Positions 1-8,577 of a DNA stretch of 64,000 bases are shown in pieces. The number at the start of each line of letters is the position of its first letter. Position 1 is the stretch's first letter. This DNA is from Gammaproteobacteria bacterium MFB021. Lineage in GTDB: Bacteria > Pseudomonadota > Gammaproteobacteria > Pseudomonadales > Halomonadaceae. Under the pieces are notes generated by a model. That model saw only the letters and a list, made by a program, of their open reading frames with translations, did not search any database and had not been told where the DNA came from. The stretch spans positions 62,001-126,000 of the forward strand of contig JNVT01000078.1 of the NCBI GenBank assembly GCA_000737985.1. The letters are read 5' to 3'. The translations under genes were made by a program, and so were the position numbers.

Positions 1-1839
1 TTCGCCCGCTATCTCGGTGGCAGCTCCGGCAACGTCGCCTACGGCAGCGCCCGCCTCGGCCTGCGCTCGGCGATGCTGTCACGCGTCGGCGACGAGCAGA
101 TGGGGCGGTTCGTGCGCGAAGAGCTGAGCCGGGCCGGGGTCGACGTCAGCGCCCTGCAGACCGACCCCGAGCGCCATACCGGCCTGGTGCTGCTGGCGCT
201 CAAAGATCGCGACAGCTTTCCGTTGCTGTTCTACCGCCGTGACTGCGCCGACATGGCCATCGATGCCAACGCCATCGATCCCGCCTACATCGCCAGCGCC
301 CGAGCGCTGGCGATCACCGGTACCCATCTCTCTACCGCCGCCACGCAGCGCGCCTGCCGCAAGGCGCTGGATGCGGCTGCCGAGCATGGCGTCAAGCGGG
401 TGCTCGACATCGACTACCGTCCGGTGCTGTGGGGACTCACCCAACCCGGTGACGGCGAGACCCGCTTTATCGCTGACGAGAGCGTGACACAGGATCTCCA
501 GGTCTGGCTTGGCGACTTCGACCTGATCGTCGGTACCGAGGAGGAGTTCCATATCGCCGGGGGGAGCACCGACACCCTCACCGCTCTGCGCACGGTACGC
601 GGGGTGAGTGACGCCACCCTGGTATGCAAGCTCGGCGCCCTTGGCTGCGTGATTTTCGAGGGTGAGATTCCCGCGTGCATCGAGGACGGCATCCTCGTCG
701 AAGGCGTCAAGGTCGAGGTGCTCAATGTGCTTGGCGCCGGCGACGCCTTCATGAGTGGGCTGCTGCGCGGCTGGCTATGGGGCGAGGACTGGCAGACCAG
801 CGCCACCTACGCCAATGCCTGCGGCGCCCTGGTGGTCTCGCGCCACGGCTGTGCCCCGGCGATGCCGACGGCGGAGGAGTTGTTCGATTACCTGGAGCGG
901 CGCGAAACCGTCAAGCGCCCCGATCTCGATCCTCGGCTCAACCATCTGCATCGCGTCACCACGCGCACGCCGCGCGCCTGGCCACAGGTGTGCGGGCTGG
1001 CCTTCGATCATCGCCGCCAGCTCAGCGAAATGACGCGCGAGACCCAGGCCGACCCCACCCGTCTGCCGCAGCTCAAGCGCCTGCTGGTGGCCGCCGCCGC
1101 CAGCGGTGCCGAGCGCGCCGGACTCGACACACCGGCGATTCTGGTCGACGACGTGCTGGGCCAGGATGCGCTCAACGACGCGAGTGGCCGGCAGTGGTGG
1201 ATCGGGCGCCCGGTGGAGCTACCCGGGTCGCGCCCGCTGCGCTTCCAGCACGGCGACGACTTGGGCCGCTGCCTGCGCCACTGGCCCCGCGAACATATCA
1301 TCAAGTGTCTGGTGTTCTACCACCCAGACGACCCCCTCGCGCTGCGTCTCGATCAGGAGGCGCGGCTGCAGCAGCTCTATCAGGCGGCCTGTGATGTCGA
1401 CCTCGAGCTGCTGATCGAGATCATCCCGCCCGACGTGCTTGCCGCCGACGACGCCACCCTGGCGCGCAGCCTGACGCGGCTCTATCACCTGGGCATTCGG
1501 CCCGACTGGTGGAAACTGCCGCCGATGTCGGAGGCCGCCTGGCAAGCCGTGGGCGCGGTCATCGAGACCCAGGACCCGCACTGCCGGGGCGTGGTGCTGC
1601 TCGGCCTCGATGCCCCCATGGAGACCATGAAGGCCGGCTTCGCGGTGGCGGCCAGCCACCGCTGGTGCAAGGGCTTCACCGTGGGGCGCACGCTGTTCGC
1701 CCGCGCCAGCCGGGCCTGGCTCGCCGGGCATATCGATGATGCCGAGCTAATCGCCCAGGTGGCGACCAACTATGCCGAGCTGATCCAGGCGTGGCGCACG
1801 CTACGCCCCCCACTCACACCCGCGGAGGCCATCCCATGA
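1..1839 (+). CDS. iolC: 5-dehydro-2-deoxygluconokinase, fused to DUF2090 domain (5' partial)
   Basis: The gene is open from the first base, so its N-terminus lies outside the window; 612 residues are visible. The first half is a PfkB-type sugar kinase, with the ATP/catalytic signature VLGAGDAF near residue 245 of the visible part. The second half (about residue 325 to the end) resembles the DUF2090 TIM-barrel domain that follows IolC in many proteobacteria. IolC phosphorylates 5-dehydro-2-deoxy-D-gluconate in myo-inositol breakdown; the role of the DUF2090 half is not settled. Its stop overlaps the iolD start by 4 bp (ATGA), so the two are translationally coupled. Assignment rests on the domain pair plus iolD and iolE downstream. 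Confidence 0.92.
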   Translation, partial: FARYLGGSSGNVAYGSARLGLRSAMLSRVGDEQMGRFVREELSRAGVDVSALQTDPERHTGLVLLALKDRDSFPLLFYRRDCADMAIDANAIDPAYIASARALAITGTHLSTAATQRACRKALDAAAEHGVKRVLDIDYRPVLWGLTQPGDGETRFIADESVTQDLQVWLGDFDLIVGTEEEFHIAGGSTDTLTALRTVRGVSDATLVCKLGALGCVIFEGEIPACIEDGILVEGVKVEVLNVLGAGDAFMSGLLRGWLWGEDWQTSATYANACGALVVSRHGCAPAMPTAEELFDYLERRETVKRPDLDPRLNHLHRVTTRTPRAWPQVCGLAFDHRRQLSEMTRETQADPTRLPQLKRLLVAAAASGAERAGLDTPAILVDDVLGQDALNDASGRQWWIGRPVELPGSRPLRFQHGDDLGRCLRHWPREHIIKCLVFYHPDDPLALRLDQEARLQQLYQAACDVDLELLIEIIPPDVLAADDATLARSLTRLYHLGIRPDWWKLPPMSEAAWQAVGAVIETQDPHCRGVVLLGLDAPMETMKAGFAVAASHRWCKGFTVGRTLFARASRAWLAGHIDDAELIAQVATNYAELIQAWRTLRPPLTPAEAIP

Positions 1840-3689
1840 GCGATAGCGTGAGATTGACCATGGCCCAGGCCGTGGTTCGCTACTTGAGCGTCCAGCAGGT
1901 CGATGTCGATGGCGAGAGGCTACCCCTGTTCGCCGGCTGCTGGGCGATCTTCGGCCACGGTAACGTGGCGGGGCTGGGCGAGGCGCTCTATCACGCCCGC
2001 GACCGGCTACCCACCTACCGTGCCCATAACGAGCAGGCGATGGCGCATGCCGCCATCGCCTATGCCAAGACGCTGGAGCGCCGCCGGATGATGGTCTGCA
2101 CCGCCTCAGCCGGCCCCGGCGCGACCAACATGGTCACCGCCTGCGCGCTGGCCCACGTCAATCGCCTGCCGGTACTGTTTCTGCCCGGCGATACCTTCGC
2201 CACCCGCCTGCCGGACCCGGTGCTGCAGCAGGTGGAGGACTTTCAGGACCTCGGCGTGACCAGCAACGACTGCTTCCGGCCGGTCAGCCGCTTCTTCGAT
2301 CGCATCACCCGCCCCGAGCAGCTGCTCACCGCCCTGCCACAGGCGCTGCGCGTGCTCACCGACCCCGCCGACTGCGGCCCGGTCACGCTGGCACTGCCCC
2401 AGGACGTGCAGACCATGGCCTATGACTTCCCCGAGCGTCTGTTCGCACCGCAGGTGCATCGTCTACGCCGCCAGGGCCCCGACACCGCGGAACTGGAAGC
2501 CGCGCTCGACCTCGTCCGCCAGGCCCGGCGTCCGCTGGTGATCGCGGGCGGCGGCGTGCACTACGCCCAGGCGCGTGAGGCGCTGGCTACGCTGGTCGAG
2601 CGTTATCGGCTGCCGCTGGGCGAGACCCAGGCGGGCAAGGGCGCCCTGCCCTGGGACCACCCCTGCAACATGGGCAGTATCGGCGTCACCGGCGCCGCCG
2701 TGACCAATGCCTTGGCGGCGGACGCCGATCTGGTGATCGCCGTGGGGACCCGGCTCGGCGACTTCACCTCCGGCTCACGCGCCCTGCTCTCGTCGCAAGC
2801 GCGCCTGCTCTCGCTCAATGTGGCCGCATTCGACGCGATCAAGCACCGCGCCCAGCCGCTGGTCGGAGATGCTCGGCTGAGCCTGCAGGCGCTGGCGGCA
2901 GGGCTGGATGACTGGCAGCCCGAGGCCGCCTGGACGACCCGTAGCGCCACTCTGCGCGACGAGTGGCAGCGCTGCGTCGATCACGCCACCCGCGACCGCG
3001 CCGGCTCGCTGCCCAGCGACGCCGAGGTGATCGGAGCAGTCAACCGCGCCGCCGGCGAGCGCGATATCGTGGTGTGCGCCGCCGGTGGCCTGCCGGGGGA
3101 GCTGCATAAACTGTGGCGCACGCGGCACCCACGGGGCTACCACCTCGAGTACGGCTACTCCTGCATGGGCTACGAGCTGGCCGGCGGTGTCGGGGTCAAG
3201 CTGGCCAGCCCGAGCTCGGAAGTGTTCGTCATGGTCGGCGATGGCGCCTATCTGATGCTCAATTCCGAGATCGCGACCTCGGTGGCACTGGGGCTGAAGA
3301 TCGTCGCGGTGGTGCTCGACAACCGCGGCTTCGGCTGCATCCACCGCCTGCAGCAGGCCTGCGGCGGGCCCGGCTTCAACAACCTGTTCGCCGACTGCCG
3401 CGACGCCGGTGACGGCGCGCCCAAGGTGGACTTCGCCGCGCACGCCGCCGCACTCGGCGCGCGCAGTGAGACGGTGACCGGCATCGCAGAGCTGGAAGCG
3501 GCGCTGGCGCGTGCCAAGGCATCGGCCACCAGCTACGTGATCGCCCTCGACACCGACCCGCTGGCGACCACCGAAGCCGGCGGCGCCTGGTGGGATGTCG
3601 CCGTCGCTGAGGTCTCAGAACGCGAGGCCGTGGGCGCAGCCCGCCGCCGCTACGAAAACCACAAGACGCGCCAGTGGCAGAACCGCTGA
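1836..3689 (+). CDS. iolD: 3D-(3,5/4)-trihydroxycyclohexane-1,2-dione acylhydrolase
   Basis: A 617-residue thiamine-diphosphate enzyme that opens the inositol ring to give 5-deoxy-glucuronate. The N-terminal pyrimidine-binding domain is followed by a central domain and a C-terminal pyrophosphate domain with the ThDP motif GDGAYLM near residue 468 and its paired asparagine in LDNRGFG about 30 residues later. The ATG at 1836 is preferred because CGCGGAGG lies just upstream and it overlaps the iolC stop; an in-frame ATG at 1791 inside iolC is less likely. A 71 bp gap separates it from iolE. Length and motifs are normal for the family. Confidence 0.95.
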   Translation: MSDSVRLTMAQAVVRYLSVQQVDVDGERLPLFAGCWAIFGHGNVAGLGEALYHARDRLPTYRAHNEQAMAHAAIAYAKTLERRRMMVCTASAGPGATNMVTACALAHVNRLPVLFLPGDTFATRLPDPVLQQVEDFQDLGVTSNDCFRPVSRFFDRITRPEQLLTALPQALRVLTDPADCGPVTLALPQDVQTMAYDFPERLFAPQVHRLRRQGPDTAELEAALDLVRQARRPLVIAGGGVHYAQAREALATLVERYRLPLGETQAGKGALPWDHPCNMGSIGVTGAAVTNALAADADLVIAVGTRLGDFTSGSRALLSSQARLLSLNVAAFDAIKHRAQPLVGDARLSLQALAAGLDDWQPEAAWTTRSATLRDEWQRCVDHATRDRAGSLPSDAEVIGAVNRAAGERDIVVCAAGGLPGELHKLWRTRHPRGYHLEYGYSCMGYELAGGVGVKLASPSSEVFVMVGDGAYLMLNSEIATSVALGLKIVAVVLDNRGFGCIHRLQQACGGPGFNNLFADCRDAGDGAPKVDFAAHAAALGARSETVTGIAELEAALARAKASATSYVIALDTDPLATTEAGGAWWDVAVAEVSEREAVGAARRRYENHKTRQWQNR

Positions 3690-3760
3690 CCCGCACCGAT
3701 GCGGCCCGCCCCTGCACCCTATCGCCGGGGCCGGGCCCAAGCCGAGAGAGGAGAGAGACC

Positions 3761-4660
3761 ATGGCCGTACGCCTGGGCATCAACCCGCTGACCTGGACCA
3801 ATGACGACCTGCCCAGCCTGGGCGGCGACACCCCGCTCGAGACCTGCCTTCGCGAGGGCCGTGAGGCGGGTTTCGCCGGCTTCGAGCTGGGCCAGAAATT
3901 TCCCCGCGAGGCACCCGCGCTCAATGCCGCGCTCGGCGCCCATAACCTCTCTCTGGTATCAGGCTGGTACTCCAGCCGTCTGCTCGAACGCGGCCCCGAG
4001 GCCGAGATCGAGGCCTTGCAGTCGCACCTGGCGCTGCTCGAGGCGGGCGGTGCCAAGGTGATGGTCTACTGCGAGGTCACGCGCTGCGTGCATGGTGATA
4101 TCACCTGCCCGCTGTCGCAACGCTCCCGGCTCGATGATGACGAGTGGCAACGACTGTGCCAGGGACTCGAACGCGTGGGCGACTACCTGGCCAGCCACGG
4201 CATACAGCTGGTCTATCACCATCATCTGGGCACACTGATCGAGAGCCAGGAAGAGATCGAGCGTCTGATGGACGCCACACGCGACTCGGTGGGGCTGCTG
4301 CTCGACCTGGGCCATCTGCATGCCGCAGGCGGCGATCCGCTGACGATCACCCGGCGCTACGCCAAGCGCATCCATCACGTGCACTGCAAGGACGTGCGCC
4401 AATCGGTACTCGATGACCTGCGCAACCGCGACCGCAGTTTTCTGGCCGGCGTCCTCGATGGACTGTTCACCGTCCCCGGGGATGGCGATGTCGCTTTCCT
4501 GCCCACGCTCGAACACCTGCACCAGGCGGGCTATCACGGCTGGCTGGTGGTCGAGGCAGAACAGGACCCGGCGGTCGCCCCGCCTCTCGCCTACGCCCGC
4601 CTGGGCCATCGCCACTTGCAGCGGCTGGCGACCCAGGCCGGCTTCACGCTCGCCCGCTGA
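3761..4660 (+). CDS. iolE: myo-inosose-2 dehydratase
   Basis: A 299-residue xylose-isomerase-like TIM barrel that dehydrates scyllo-inosose (2-keto-myo-inositol), the step before IolD. The N-terminus LGINPLTWTNDD is typical of IolE, and metal-binding segments such as VYHHHLGT, LLLDLGHLHAAGG and VHCKDVR are visible. The start at 3761 follows a purine-rich GAGAGAGGAGAGAGACC ribosome site; an upstream in-frame ATG at 3674 would add 29 unrelated residues. It is the last inositol gene here. No regulator or iolB, iolG or iolA lies after it, so the rest of the pathway must be upstream or elsewhere. Confidence 0.95.
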   Translation: MAVRLGINPLTWTNDDLPSLGGDTPLETCLREGREAGFAGFELGQKFPREAPALNAALGAHNLSLVSGWYSSRLLERGPEAEIEALQSHLALLEAGGAKVMVYCEVTRCVHGDITCPLSQRSRLDDDEWQRLCQGLERVGDYLASHGIQLVYHHHLGTLIESQEEIERLMDATRDSVGLLLDLGHLHAAGGDPLTITRRYAKRIHHVHCKDVRQSVLDDLRNRDRSFLAGVLDGLFTVPGDGDVAFLPTLEHLHQAGYHGWLVVEAEQDPAVAPPLAYARLGHRHLQRLATQAGFTLAR

Positions 4661-4850
4661 GGCCCCATTCGATAAAGCACCGCACAGGCACCTTGTCGCC
4701 ACGGGGAGGACATCGCGACCACGCTCGACTACTCCTCGGCGCCGATCTCTTCTAGTCTAGGGATATGTGGCAGACTCGGCGGTCCGTCGGCGCCGCGTGA
4801 AGGATTAGATCCATTCGTTCACCGAGATTGTCGCGTCAGGGAGGACCACA

Positions 4851-5627
4851 ATGCCGGGATGCGCGAGACACGAATCGGTATGCCGGCGCTGCGATGCTCC
4901 GCTGCCATTCGATTTCACCATGGCCTTCCAGCCGCTGGTCGACCTCGAACGCGGCGAGATCTACGGCTACGAGGCACTGGTGCGCGGTAGCGACGGCGGC
5001 TCCGCGGCCAGCGTGCTCAGCCGGGTCGACGACGACAACCTCTACCGCTTCGATCAGGCATGCCGGGTCAAGGCGCTGGAGCTGGCCCATCGGCTCGGCC
5101 ACCAGGGCCTGCTGTCGATCAACTTCCTGCCCAACGCCGTCTACGAGCCCGAGGCCTGCATCCAGGCCACGCTGATCACCGCCGAGCGGCTGGGCTGGCC
5201 GGTGGACAGGCTCTGCTTCGAGATCATCGAGACCGAAAAGGTCAGGGATCGGCGCCATCTGCACAACATCGTCAGCGCCTACCGCGACATGGGCATGACC
5301 GTCGCCCTGGATGATTTCGGCAGTGGCCACGCCAACCTCGACCTGCTGGTGGATATCTCCCCGGATCTGCTCAAGATCGACCGCCGTCTGGTGGATGGCG
5401 TCGACACGGCCCCGCGTCAGCAGATCCTGATCGAGCAGATCGTAACCCTGGCGGAAAAGCTCGATATCGCCCTGGTGGCGGAAGGCGTGGAGACCCTGGA
5501 GGAGGCACGCTGGCTCTACCGACGCGGCATCGTGCGCCAGCAGGGCTACTGGTACGCACGCCCGGAAACCGAAGGTCTGCCGCAGTGCCAGCCGGCCCAG
5601 TTCGCGCTGGTACGCGGCCAGCATTGA
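4851..5627 (+). CDS. EAL-domain protein, probable cyclic-di-GMP phosphodiesterase
   Basis: A 258-residue stand-alone EAL domain, predicted cytosolic. The catalytic motif appears as YEALVRG near residue 40, followed by the conserved segments FEIIETE, LDDFGSG (about 152), LKIDRRLV and VAEGVET, so metal-binding and catalytic positions look intact. The N-terminus has CARHESVCRRC, a cysteine cluster unusual for a bare EAL domain that could bind metal (inference). A good GGGAGGA ribosome site precedes the ATG. A GGDEF protein follows after about 40 bp, so the pair probably makes and breaks down cyclic-di-GMP together. Confidence 0.88.
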   Translation: MPGCARHESVCRRCDAPLPFDFTMAFQPLVDLERGEIYGYEALVRGSDGGSAASVLSRVDDDNLYRFDQACRVKALELAHRLGHQGLLSINFLPNAVYEPEACIQATLITAERLGWPVDRLCFEIIETEKVRDRRHLHNIVSAYRDMGMTVALDDFGSGHANLDLLVDISPDLLKIDRRLVDGVDTAPRQQILIEQIVTLAEKLDIALVAEGVETLEEARWLYRRGIVRQQGYWYARPETEGLPQCQPAQFALVRGQH

Positions 5628-5667
5628 GCGGCCGCCTCTCTTGTCCTCGCAGCCGGTGGCATGCCTC

Positions 5668-7212
5668 ATGAACGCTTTGCCGATAACGCTCGACAGCGAC
5701 ACCCGCCAGATGCCCCTCCAGCCGACGCTCCAGTCCACCCTGGAGGGTCTTGACCTGCTCGGCATCGCGGCACTGGTCTGCCGTATCGAGGACGACGCGG
5801 TATGGATCGCCGAGGCCAATGCGCTGGCCCGGCGCCAGTTGGCGCTCGATACCGAGCTGCCGGCCGCCGACCCCTGGCAGTGGCTCGACGGCAAGCTCCA
5901 GCCGCTGGCCGCCGACGCCCACCCCGCGCGCCAGTGCGACACCTCGGCACCCCAGCGGTGGCAGCGTTACCATCTGCGCGATCATCGCGGCGAGCTGCGT
6001 GCGCTGCGCTTGCGCTGTCGTGGGGTCGACGCCGATGGCGAGCGCCAGGTGCTGCTCGCCCTGGACCGCATTACCGCCATCGCTCCGCCCCCGGCACAAC
6101 CCCGAACGCGTACCCCGCAGCTGCCGGCCTCGCTGCGCCAGTGGATCGGCAGCCTGCCGATCGGCGCCTGCGTACTCGATGCCGCAGGCTATCTGTGTCT
6201 GGTCAACCCAGCGCTCTGCAACTTCTTCGGCTATGCCGCCTGCGAACTGCTGGAGCGCCACTTTCAGGTGCTGCTCGCGCCCGCCTCGCGCGAGTTGGGT
6301 CAACGCTATCATCAGACGTCGCTCACCAGCGGCGGACAGCGCAGCCTGGAGCTGATGCGCCGCGATGGCTCACTCTGTGCCATGCAGGTCGAAGACAGCG
6401 TGGTGCACTATGTCGACGGCCAGCCGCTGCGGATCGCCTGCCTGGTCGACATGACCGCTCAGCGCGACCAGACGCGCGCTCTCCAGGCGCGCAACCGCCG
6501 CCTGGAGTACCTGGCCACGCGTGACGAGATGACCGGGCTGCACAATCGGCGCTACGGCCAGCAGCTGCTGGAGCAGGCGATGCAGCGCAGCCGTCGCTAC
6601 GGTGAGCCACTGGCCGTGGCCATGCTCGACCTGGATCATTTCAAGGCGGTGAATGACGAGCACGGCCATGCGGTCGGCGACGATGTGCTGCGCGAGTTCT
6701 CGAGCCTGGTCGGGACCCTGCTGCGCCAGAGCGATACGTTGATCCGCTGGGGCGGTGAAGAGTTCCTGCTGCTGCTGCCGGGGGTCGATCGCGGCGCCGC
6801 CCAGGCCACCCTGGACCGCATCCTGGCGCGCTTGGCGCAGCAGCCGCTGAGCGCTTGCGAGCTGCAGCTATCGTTCTCGGCGGGGATCGCCGAACCGCGC
6901 CAGACAACCCCACAAGCGCTGCTCGAACGGGTGGACGCCGCGCTCTATCAGGCCAAGCAGGCCGGCCGCGGGTGTGTCACCTTGGCCGATGGCGCACCGC
7001 AGGTGACGGCTCTGAACCAAGACCCGGCAGGGCCACAAGAATCCCCAGTGCCAGAAGACTCTACGGTGCCAGAAGACCCGGAGCTTCCCGAAAACCTGGG
7101 GCTCTGCGCGAATCCGGCAAGCTCTGAAGACCCGGCGATGTCCGAAGACACAACAACGCGCGAAACCCTGGCGCTGTCAGGAAGGCCCGCAGGCCCGACG
7201 GTTGCGACCTAA
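5668..7212 (+). CDS. PAS-GGDEF diguanylate cyclase
   Basis: About 514 residues. A poorly conserved N-terminal sensor part is followed by a PAS domain (about 160-265) and a GGDEF domain with active site GGEEF near residue 360. The inhibitory I-site RQSD sits five residues before GGEEF, so product inhibition is likely. No membrane segment is obvious. The last 60 or so residues are an acidic, proline-rich tail with repeated PED/SED units encoded by imperfect DNA repeats. The ATG at 5668 is chosen; a TTG at 5641 in the same frame is possible, and neither has a strong ribosome site. It lies just after the EAL gene. Confidence 0.85.
   Translation: MNALPITLDSDTRQMPLQPTLQSTLEGLDLLGIAALVCRIEDDAVWIAEANALARRQLALDTELPAADPWQWLDGKLQPLAADAHPARQCDTSAPQRWQRYHLRDHRGELRALRLRCRGVDADGERQVLLALDRITAIAPPPAQPRTRTPQLPASLRQWIGSLPIGACVLDAAGYLCLVNPALCNFFGYAACELLERHFQVLLAPASRELGQRYHQTSLTSGGQRSLELMRRDGSLCAMQVEDSVVHYVDGQPLRIACLVDMTAQRDQTRALQARNRRLEYLATRDEMTGLHNRRYGQQLLEQAMQRSRRYGEPLAVAMLDLDHFKAVNDEHGHAVGDDVLREFSSLVGTLLRQSDTLIRWGGEEFLLLLPGVDRGAAQATLDRILARLAQQPLSACELQLSFSAGIAEPRQTTPQALLERVDAALYQAKQAGRGCVTLADGAPQVTALNQDPAGPQESPVPEDSTVPEDPELPENLGLCANPASSEDPAMSEDTTTRETLALSGRPAGPTVAT
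7038..7165 (+). repeat. degenerate repeat encoding the acidic C-terminal tail of the GGDEF protein
   Basis: Imperfect short units built around CCAGAAGACNC and CNGAAGACCC recur through the last 60 codons and give PED, PEN and SED motifs. It is one of several decayed tandem repeats at gene ends in this window. Confidence 0.55.
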
Positions 7213-7266
7213 GGTCTTACCGTCTGGCCTGAGTCGCACCGCGAGTCCTGCGTCGCACCAGGGGGT

Positions 7267-8028
7267 TCAGAAGAGCGCGCGCACGGCCAGGAACAGCACC
7301 GTCGGCGCCAGCAGGATGCCCAGGCCGGTATAGAAGGTCGCGGTCATCGCACCGTACGGCACCAGCCGCGCATCGGTGGCAGCGAGCCCTGCCGCCACCC
7401 CGCTGGTGGTGCCGATCAGCCCCCCGAAGATCATCGCCGAGCGTGGGTTGTCGAGCCCGATCAGGCGCGCCGTGGCCGGGGTCGCGATCATGGTCAGGAT
7501 CGACTTGACCAGGCCGGCGGCGATCGACAGCGCGATCACCTCCGAACTCGCCCCGAGGGTGGCACCGGTCACCGGACCGACGATATAGGTCACCGCGCCG
7601 GCGGCGATGGTGGTGATGTCCACCGGATCGGTGTAGCCGAAGCCGACCGCGACCACCGCGCCGGCCACGAACGACACCAGCACGCCGAGAAACAGGGCGA
7701 TTACCCCGCGCAGTCCGGCCTTCTTGATCTCCTGGAAGCGCACGCCGTAGGCGGTGGCGATGATCGCCAGATCGCGCAGCATGCCGCCGCCCATCAGGCC
7801 CAGCCCCGAGAACAGGGTGACATCGGACAGCCCCTTGCTGCCGCCGGTGGAGACGCCCCCCACGTAGGCCAGTACCAGGCCGATGATGATTGCGATGGCC
7901 GAGCCATGCAGACGCCCGGCGGTGAGATGGCGGCTGAGCCAATAGGCCACGTACATGGTCAAGCCGACCACGGCGAAGGCCGCGATCAGGTGGTACTTGT
8001 CGACCAGCGACACGATGGAGTCGTTCAT
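7267..8028 (-). CDS. madM: malonate transporter subunit MadM
   Basis: A 253-residue integral membrane protein with about eight hydrophobic segments and glycine-rich turns (GGVSTGG, GLGLMGGGMLRD, GGLIGTTSGVAAGL). The sequence matches the MadM family, one half of the sodium-dependent malonate carrier first described in Malonomonas. It follows madL by 21 bp, and together they form the transporter of the malonate cluster. It is the last gene of the matA-matB-madL-madM series on this strand. Confidence 0.88.
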   Translation of the reverse strand: MNDSIVSLVDKYHLIAAFAVVGLTMYVAYWLSRHLTAGRLHGSAIAIIIGLVLAYVGGVSTGGSKGLSDVTLFSGLGLMGGGMLRDLAIIATAYGVRFQEIKKAGLRGVIALFLGVLVSFVAGAVVAVGFGYTDPVDITTIAAGAVTYIVGPVTGATLGASSEVIALSIAAGLVKSILTMIATPATARLIGLDNPRSAMIFGGLIGTTSGVAAGLAATDARLVPYGAMTATFYTGLGILLAPTVLFLAVRALF

Positions 8029-8049
8029 GCGGGCTCTCCCCTGTTGTTG

Positions 8050-8490
8050 TTAACGTGCGGAACGATCGGAAGTGGTCGCCCGGGAAGGCGGCATGGCGGC
8101 GCTGGCGGGCGGATCCAGCGGTTGCGCATCCTCCCCTTTCTTGCCGGTGAGCACCGGCACCAGCGCCAGCCCCAGCGCCACCGCCAGCACCCCGGCGACG
8201 ATCGCCACCATGCCACCGCTGAAGGCCGCGGCCACGTTCTGGCTCGCCGCCATGGCGACCACGATCGGGATGTACATCGCGTTCCAGAAATTGATGCCGC
8301 TCTCGGTCGCCTCCGGCAGCTTGCCGCGGTCCTTGAGATAGCCGGTCACGAAGATCAGCAGCAGCATGGCGATACCCACGCCGCCGAGATTGGCGCTGAT
8401 ACCCAGCAGTTGGCCCAGCACATCGCCGATGATCAGCCCCACCAGCATGCAGCCGGCGAGTAGCGCAACACCGTAGATCACCATCGTCAT
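8050..8490 (-). CDS. madL: malonate transporter subunit MadL
   Basis: A 146-residue membrane protein with four hydrophobic helices and the conserved region FVTGYLKDRGKLPEATESG between helices, typical of MadL. The C-terminal 30 residues are polar and poorly conserved. The start follows a GGAGGTGA ribosome site on the minus strand. It pairs with MadM to import malonate for MatB and MatA. Confidence 0.87.
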   Translation of the reverse strand: MTMVIYGVALLAGCMLVGLIIGDVLGQLLGISANLGGVGIAMLLLIFVTGYLKDRGKLPEATESGINFWNAMYIPIVVAMAASQNVAAAFSGGMVAIVAGVLAVALGLALVPVLTGKKGEDAQPLDPPASAAMPPSRATTSDRSAR

Positions 8491-8577
8491 TCACCTCCGG
8501 GGCGTTGTTGTGGCGCCGGCGAGCCCCTGATCACCGGCGCTTGTTATGGCAGGAACTGGCGCTGACTGGCGTCGACC